From Candidatus Latescibacterota bacterium (GTDB lineage: Bacteria; Latescibacterota; UBA2968; UBA8231), in NCBI GenBank assembly GCA_003529325.1, contig DPVW01000378.1, positions 1 to 10,021 of the forward strand: a DNA stretch of 10,021 nt. Reading direction: 5' to 3'. Both the position numbers and the translations under genes were made by a program. Numbering within the stretch: the first letter of the stretch is position 1; every line of letters begins with the position of its first letter. Below are positions 7,164 to 10,021 of this stretch, one piece after another. Under the pieces are notes generated by a model that saw nothing but the letters and a program-made list of their open reading frames with translations, did no database searches and was not told the origin of the DNA.

Positions 7164-7822
7164 AGTTCCGCCCCCCCAATCAGCGCCACCGGCCACTGTC
7201 CATCCTGCATCACGAGGACAGCTTCGTCGTCGTCGACAAACTGCCCGATTTCCTGTCCGTGCCAGGCAGGGATGCCGACATGGACGACTGTGTCGTCGCC
7301 AGAATCCGCGAACTCTTCCCCGCCGCCCGTGGATCCCTAGCCGCTCATCGCCTGGATATGGAGACCTCGGGATTGATGGTACTCGGACTCACCCCCGACG
7401 CGCACTGTCATCTGTCCCTGCAATTCGAACAACGCCGGGTGCACAAGAGCTACATCGCACTGGTAGAGGGAATCGTCGAAGCGGACGCGGGCCACATCGA
7501 GCTCGCCTTTCGCGTTGATGTGCACAACCGCCCCCTGCAGATCCTCGATCCGATCCACGGCAAACGAGGCATCACCGATTGGGAGGTGGTCGAACGGCGG
7601 CCCACCAACACACGAATCCGCTTCATCCCCCACACCGGCCGCACCCATCAACTACGCGTCCACGCCGCCCACCCAGAAGGCCTCGGCCACCCCATCATCG
7701 GCGACCGCCTCTACGGAAAACCATCATCCCAGGGCAGGATGATGCTGCACAGCACCACGCTGACCTTCCACCACCCGGAAGACGAAACCCAGCTCAAATT
7801 CGAAATCCCAGTGCCATTCTGA
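7160..7822 (+). CDS. RluA-family pseudouridine synthase, catalytic domain
   Basis: A 220-residue enzyme that isomerises uridine to pseudouridine in rRNA or tRNA. The catalytic motif HRLDMETSG is at residues 63-71 with the essential aspartate D66. The other family boxes are present: LLxVPG-like FLSVPGR (31-37), VHKSYIALVEG (94-104), TGRTHQLRVHAAH (159-171), GDRLYG (181-186) and LHS (196-198). There is no S4 RNA-binding domain. The C-terminus PVPF is the normal end, so the catalytic half is complete. It starts at an ATG within ATGA, overlapping the stop of the N-domain gene; no Shine-Dalgarno lies at a good distance, so expression probably depends on coupling. The open frame extends upstream to about 7034, but that reading runs through conserved codons of the N-domain gene. 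A C7 run at 7171-7177 just inside the gene is a mutation-prone spot. The target uridine cannot be predicted. Confidence 0.9.
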   Translation: MKFRPPNQRHRPLSILHHEDSFVVVDKLPDFLSVPGRDADMDDCVVARIRELFPAARGSLAAHRLDMETSGLMVLGLTPDAHCHLSLQFEQRRVHKSYIALVEGIVEADAGHIELAFRVDVHNRPLQILDPIHGKRGITDWEVVERRPTNTRIRFIPHTGRTHQLRVHAAHPEGLGHPIIGDRLYGKPSSQGRMMLHSTTLTFHHPEDETQLKFEIPVPF

Positions 7823-7835
7823 AGCCGTCAGTGGT

Positions 7836-8314
7836 TCACCGAACCGCCGCCACGATACTCCGCACTCGATCCACATCCGTCACGCCAAGCACACGATCCG
7901 TCGAGGCGTCACTCCCCATCCTCACACCTTCCTCCCCACCGGACGGCGCCACCACCACTTCTCGCCGCACCGAGAAGTGTATTTCCCGCACCCCGGTTTC
8001 ACGCACCAGATCACCCGCATTGGTCTCGTCGATTCCCGATGACGACGCCCTCCGCCCCCCAGTTCGATATCTCGTCGCATGACCGCAAACTCAGCGGCAT
8101 CGAAGTGGAAGTTCCCGGGACGAGGCCGGATGAGCACGTGCACGGGTAGATCGACGGATCCCTTGACCAGTTGAATCATTCCCGCACTTGGTGAAATACC
8201 CCCGACCGAAAGTGCTTGGCACAACTCCAGCCGGTGGGCGCCACCGGTCTGAGCGGCGCCGGCACCGGTCACACCATCGACGCATACTTCGCAGATCATC
8301 GTCGCTGTCACCAT
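7836..8314 (-). pseudogene. cutC: Copper homeostasis protein CutC, decayed
   Basis: The first 65 or so codons are a clean CutC N-terminus: MICEVCVDG, GAHRLELCQALSVGGISPSAG, VHVLIRPRPGNFHFDAAEF, and AVMRRDIE. After this the frame turns to nonsense (GGGGRRHRES). In a second frame a scrap AEGVVIG matches the next CutC segment, and in a third frame the true C-terminus appears: LVRETGVREIHFSVRRE, EGVRMGSD and VTDVDRVRSIVAAVR, ending at TGA 7838-7836. The relic spans about 480 bases where an intact cutC needs about 720, so roughly 100 residues of the middle barrel, including the usual HRAFD region, are gone and the ends are out of frame. CutC proteins are TIM-barrel proteins historically linked to copper tolerance. 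The ATG at 8314 overlaps the stop of the upstream SDR; an internal ATG at 8299 is equally likely as the old start. A 129-codon open frame remains but should not make a working protein. Confidence 0.85.
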
Positions 8315-9069
8315 ATCGAATAGCCTCCGTCAATGATGAGATCATGGCCCGTAACATATGCCGATGCCGCGGATGCCAGATAGACGACCGCCCCCTGAAG
8401 ATCTTGCGGGTCAGCGAGTCGTCCCACGGGGGTATTGGCGCGCCAAGTGTCCCCCATCTCATCGACGGCAGGCGCTGTCATCGGGGTCACCGTATGCCCC
8501 GGACTGATACAGTTGACCCGCACACCACGGGTCGCCCATTCGGCGGCGCAACTGCGCGTCACCTGCACGACACCGGCTTTGGAAGCGTTGTAGTTCACCT
8601 GGTTCTGGGGCCGATTGACGATCCGCGCGGAGATCGATGCCACATTGATGATCGCTCCCGAGCCGGCGGCCAGCATGGCACGACCCTCTGCCTGGCAGCA
8701 GAGAAATACCCCTTTCAGATTGACATCGATCACCGAGTCCCACACCTGTTCCGGCATCGACTCTGCGTCCCCTCTGCGGGCAATACCCGCATTGTTGACA
8801 GCGATGTCGATCCGGCCATAGCGCCCGACGATGGCATCGACCATGCCATTGACCTGGTAGGAGTCGGTCACATCCACACCCAGACCCAGCCCATCGCCAC
8901 CGTGCAACTGATGTGCCGACCGGGTGGCTGCTTCGGCGTCGAGATCCGCAACGGCGACGACGGCACCCGCTTCCCGCAGGGCTTGGGCCAGGGAATGGCC
9001 GATGCCACGTCCAGCACCGGTGACGAGTGCGACTCGCCCCTCAAGAGAGAACCGGTCGAGAATGCTCAC
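8308..9069 (-). CDS. SDR-family oxidoreductase, NAD-type, polyol/sugar dehydrogenase-like
   Basis: A 253-residue classical SDR. TGAGRGIG is at residues 17-24; D42 (VADLD) at the end of beta-2 indicates NAD(H). NNAG is at 92-95, with N117, S145, Y160 and K164 (YNASK) forming an intact catalytic set. The C-terminal YVTGHDLIIDGGYSIW, with its DGGYxxW ending, recalls polyol and sugar dehydrogenases such as mannitol/sorbose reductase or gluconate 5-dehydrogenase types; this is only a hint. The start is GTG at 9069-9067, supported by GAGGA at 9083-9079, nine bases upstream. The stop overlaps the cutC relic, so the two once formed an operon. It diverges from the PhyH-type gene with 53 bases between them, so the two may share regulation and act on related compounds. 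It is not a close copy of the two SDRs at 1831-3389. No signal peptide; probably a soluble tetramer as usual for the family. Confidence 0.92.
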   Translation of the reverse strand: MSILDRFSLEGRVALVTGAGRGIGHSLAQALREAGAVVAVADLDAEAATRSAHQLHGGDGLGLGVDVTDSYQVNGMVDAIVGRYGRIDIAVNNAGIARRGDAESMPEQVWDSVIDVNLKGVFLCCQAEGRAMLAAGSGAIINVASISARIVNRPQNQVNYNASKAGVVQVTRSCAAEWATRGVRVNCISPGHTVTPMTAPAVDEMGDTWRANTPVGRLADPQDLQGAVVYLASAASAYVTGHDLIIDGGYSIW

Positions 9070-9078
9070 AAGCGGCGA

Positions 9079-9083
9079 TCCTC
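9079..9083 (-). promoter_or_regulatory. Ribosome binding site supporting a GTG start
   Basis: GAGGA on the minus strand lies 9 bases before the GTG at 9069. It confirms the non-ATG start of the SDR gene. Confidence 0.65.
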
Positions 9084-9116
9084 GTTATATTCCTGCACCT
9101 TACCCTCTCTTGTCAA
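9084..9116 (-). promoter_or_regulatory. Divergent intergenic region with a perfect -35-like hexamer
   Basis: On the minus strand TTGACA at 9116-9111 is a perfect -35, followed by TATAAC at 9089-9084. The spacing of 21 bases is too long for an ordinary sigma-70 promoter, and the -10 abuts the SDR's ribosome binding site, so this is only a weak candidate. The TTGACA overlaps the AAAGG ribosome binding site (9115-9119) of the divergent dioxygenase gene. In the rightward direction TATATT at 9086-9091 could be a -10, without a clear -35. Confidence 0.2.
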
Positions 9117-9122
9117 AGGTCC

Positions 9123-10021
9123 ATGTCCATGTCCGGCTTCCAGCCCCTGCACGAATCCAACGATGCCCTCAAGGATCCCGAAGAGTTGCACAGGCGTATC
9201 GCCGAGGAGGGATATCTGTTCTTCAGGGGCCTGCAGGACGCCGATCATTTGCGTTCCCTGCGTCGCGACATCCTCGGAGTGCTGATGAAGGGTGGCTGGC
9301 TCGTGCCAGGGACTGCCGTGGAAGACGGCATCGCCGACATCGATGCACGTTGCACCGAAGGGGATCCGGAATACACCGGGGTCTATCACCAGGTGCAACG
9401 TCTGGAATCCTTTCACCGGTCCGGTCATTGGCCTGAGGTCCTGGACATCATGGCCAGGATCATTGGCACCACCGTGCTGCCCCATCCGCAGAAGATCTGC
9501 CGCCTGTGGTTCCCGAAGTATACGGAACACACCACACCCATCCATCAGGACTATGTGCACTTCCAGGGCAGTTACGACACCTACACCTGCTGGGCCCCCG
9601 TCGGCGACTGCCCCATCGAACTCGGTGGACTCGCCGTGCTGCCAGGCTCCCACCAGCCACGGCAGGTCCACACCCATCACTTCTCCCTCGGCGCCGGTCT
9701 GCTCGCCATCGATGAGGAAGATCTGTCAGGCGAATGGCAGACGACCGATTACGAGATCGGCGACACGCTGATCTTCGACAGCCTCCTTGCGCACCGCGCC
9801 TTGCCGAACTTGACCGAAGATCGGCTGCGCGTGTCTCTCGACAACCGTTATCAGTCCGCGCACATCCCCATTGCCGAACAGATGCTGACGCCCCATCTAT
9901 CCGGCATCGGTCCGTTGACTTGGGACGAGGTGTATGCAGACTGGAAGAGTGATGACCTGAATTATTATTGGAAGGCCCACGACCTCGAAGTCATGGCCAA
10001 ACAGATGCAGTGGCTCGACCA
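9123..10021 (+). CDS. Phytanoyl-CoA dioxygenase (PhyH)-family Fe(II)/2-oxoglutarate oxygenase, partial
   Basis: At least 299 residues, running off the right edge without a stop. PhyH-family enzymes hydroxylate small molecules using Fe(II), O2 and 2-oxoglutarate. The iron triad is visible as H141 and D143 (PIHQDYVHF) and H224 (LLAHRALPN); R236 (DRLRVSLDNRY), 12 residues after the second histidine, is the likely 2-oxoglutarate carboxylate anchor. Between them GGLAVLPGSH (168-177) is the typical core strand and turn, and GDTLIFDSLLAH precedes the distal histidine. The N-terminus EEGYLFFRGL is also typical of the family. Two in-frame ATGs are possible, 9123 and 9129; AAAGG at 9115-9119 is 3 bases from the first and 9 from the second, so 9129 may be the real start. 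It is transcribed away from the SDR at 8308-9069, and a hydroxylase plus dehydrogenase pair would fit stepwise oxidation. The family is very broad, so the substrate is unknown. Confidence 0.92.
   Translation, partial: MSMSGFQPLHESNDALKDPEELHRRIAEEGYLFFRGLQDADHLRSLRRDILGVLMKGGWLVPGTAVEDGIADIDARCTEGDPEYTGVYHQVQRLESFHRSGHWPEVLDIMARIIGTTVLPHPQKICRLWFPKYTEHTTPIHQDYVHFQGSYDTYTCWAPVGDCPIELGGLAVLPGSHQPRQVHTHHFSLGAGLLAIDEEDLSGEWQTTDYEIGDTLIFDSLLAHRALPNLTEDRLRVSLDNRYQSAHIPIAEQMLTPHLSGIGPLTWDEVYADWKSDDLNYYWKAHDLEVMAKQMQWLD

Noticed and set aside
7171..7177. The C7 run as the cause of the RluA split or as a phase-variation switch.
   Set aside because: The first ORF stops before this run, so a length change here cannot join the two frames. 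It could switch the catalytic ORF off, but nothing shows that it varies.
8188..9285. A 365-codon plus-strand open frame antisense to the third SDR.
   Set aside because: The opposite strand carries a full SDR with complete motifs and a good ribosome binding site; the antisense reading has no domain features.
9066..9680. A 204-codon minus-strand open frame.
   Set aside because: Antisense to the PhyH-type gene, which has the complete HxD...H...R motif set.
1..10021. CRISPR arrays, tRNA or rRNA genes, insertion sequences, phage genes or a defence system.
   Set aside because: No regularly spaced repeats, no transposase or integrase motifs, no cloverleaf candidate, and no defence-type domain was seen on either strand.

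Overview
This is a GC-rich (about 60 % by eye) bacterial window with six intact genes for small oxidoreductases and related enzymes, a secernin-type hydrolase, a pseudouridine synthase split over two frames, and four clearly decayed genes. No tRNA, rRNA, CRISPR array, insertion sequence or phage gene is visible. The mix (several SDRs, a Gfo/Idh/MocA protein, a PhyH-type dioxygenase, and relics of tricorn protease, ceramidase and a pectate-lyase-like enzyme) recalls large-genome uncultivated marine or host-associated bacteria, such as relatives of Poribacteria, Latescibacterota or Planctomycetota. That is an impression from gene content; the sequence alone does not fix a phylum.

Layout. Positions 1-1755 are a pseudogene graveyard of three unrelated gene relics back to back: a neutral-ceramidase-like relic (minus, running off the left edge), a six-hairpin pectate-lyase-like relic (plus), and the C-terminal catalytic piece of a tricorn-type protease (minus). 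All carry frameshifts or stop codons, and at least two appear to have lost internal segments.

Positions 1831-4893 (minus) form a compact four-gene operon, transcribed in the order Gfo/Idh/MocA oxidoreductase, VOC metalloenzyme, SDR (NAD type), SDR (probably NADP type). Adjacent genes overlap by 4, 1 and 4 bases, so they are probably translated together and act in one pathway, most likely oxidation, reduction and rearrangement of a sugar, cyclitol or hydroxy-acid substrate. The substrate cannot be read from the sequence.

A 130-base divergent intergenic region separates this operon from a rightward run, 5024-7822. It holds a secernin/C69-family Ntn hydrolase, followed by an RluA-type pseudouridine synthase whose usual N-terminal extension is a separate ORF joined to the catalytic ORF by an ATGA overlap.

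On the minus strand, 7836-9069 is a former two-gene unit: an intact SDR followed by a wrecked cutC. Divergent from that SDR, separated by only 53 bases, a phytanoyl-CoA-dioxygenase-like Fe(II)/2-oxoglutarate enzyme runs off the right edge. Intact, overlapping catabolic cassettes beside multiply damaged genes suggest a genome losing some functions while keeping others.
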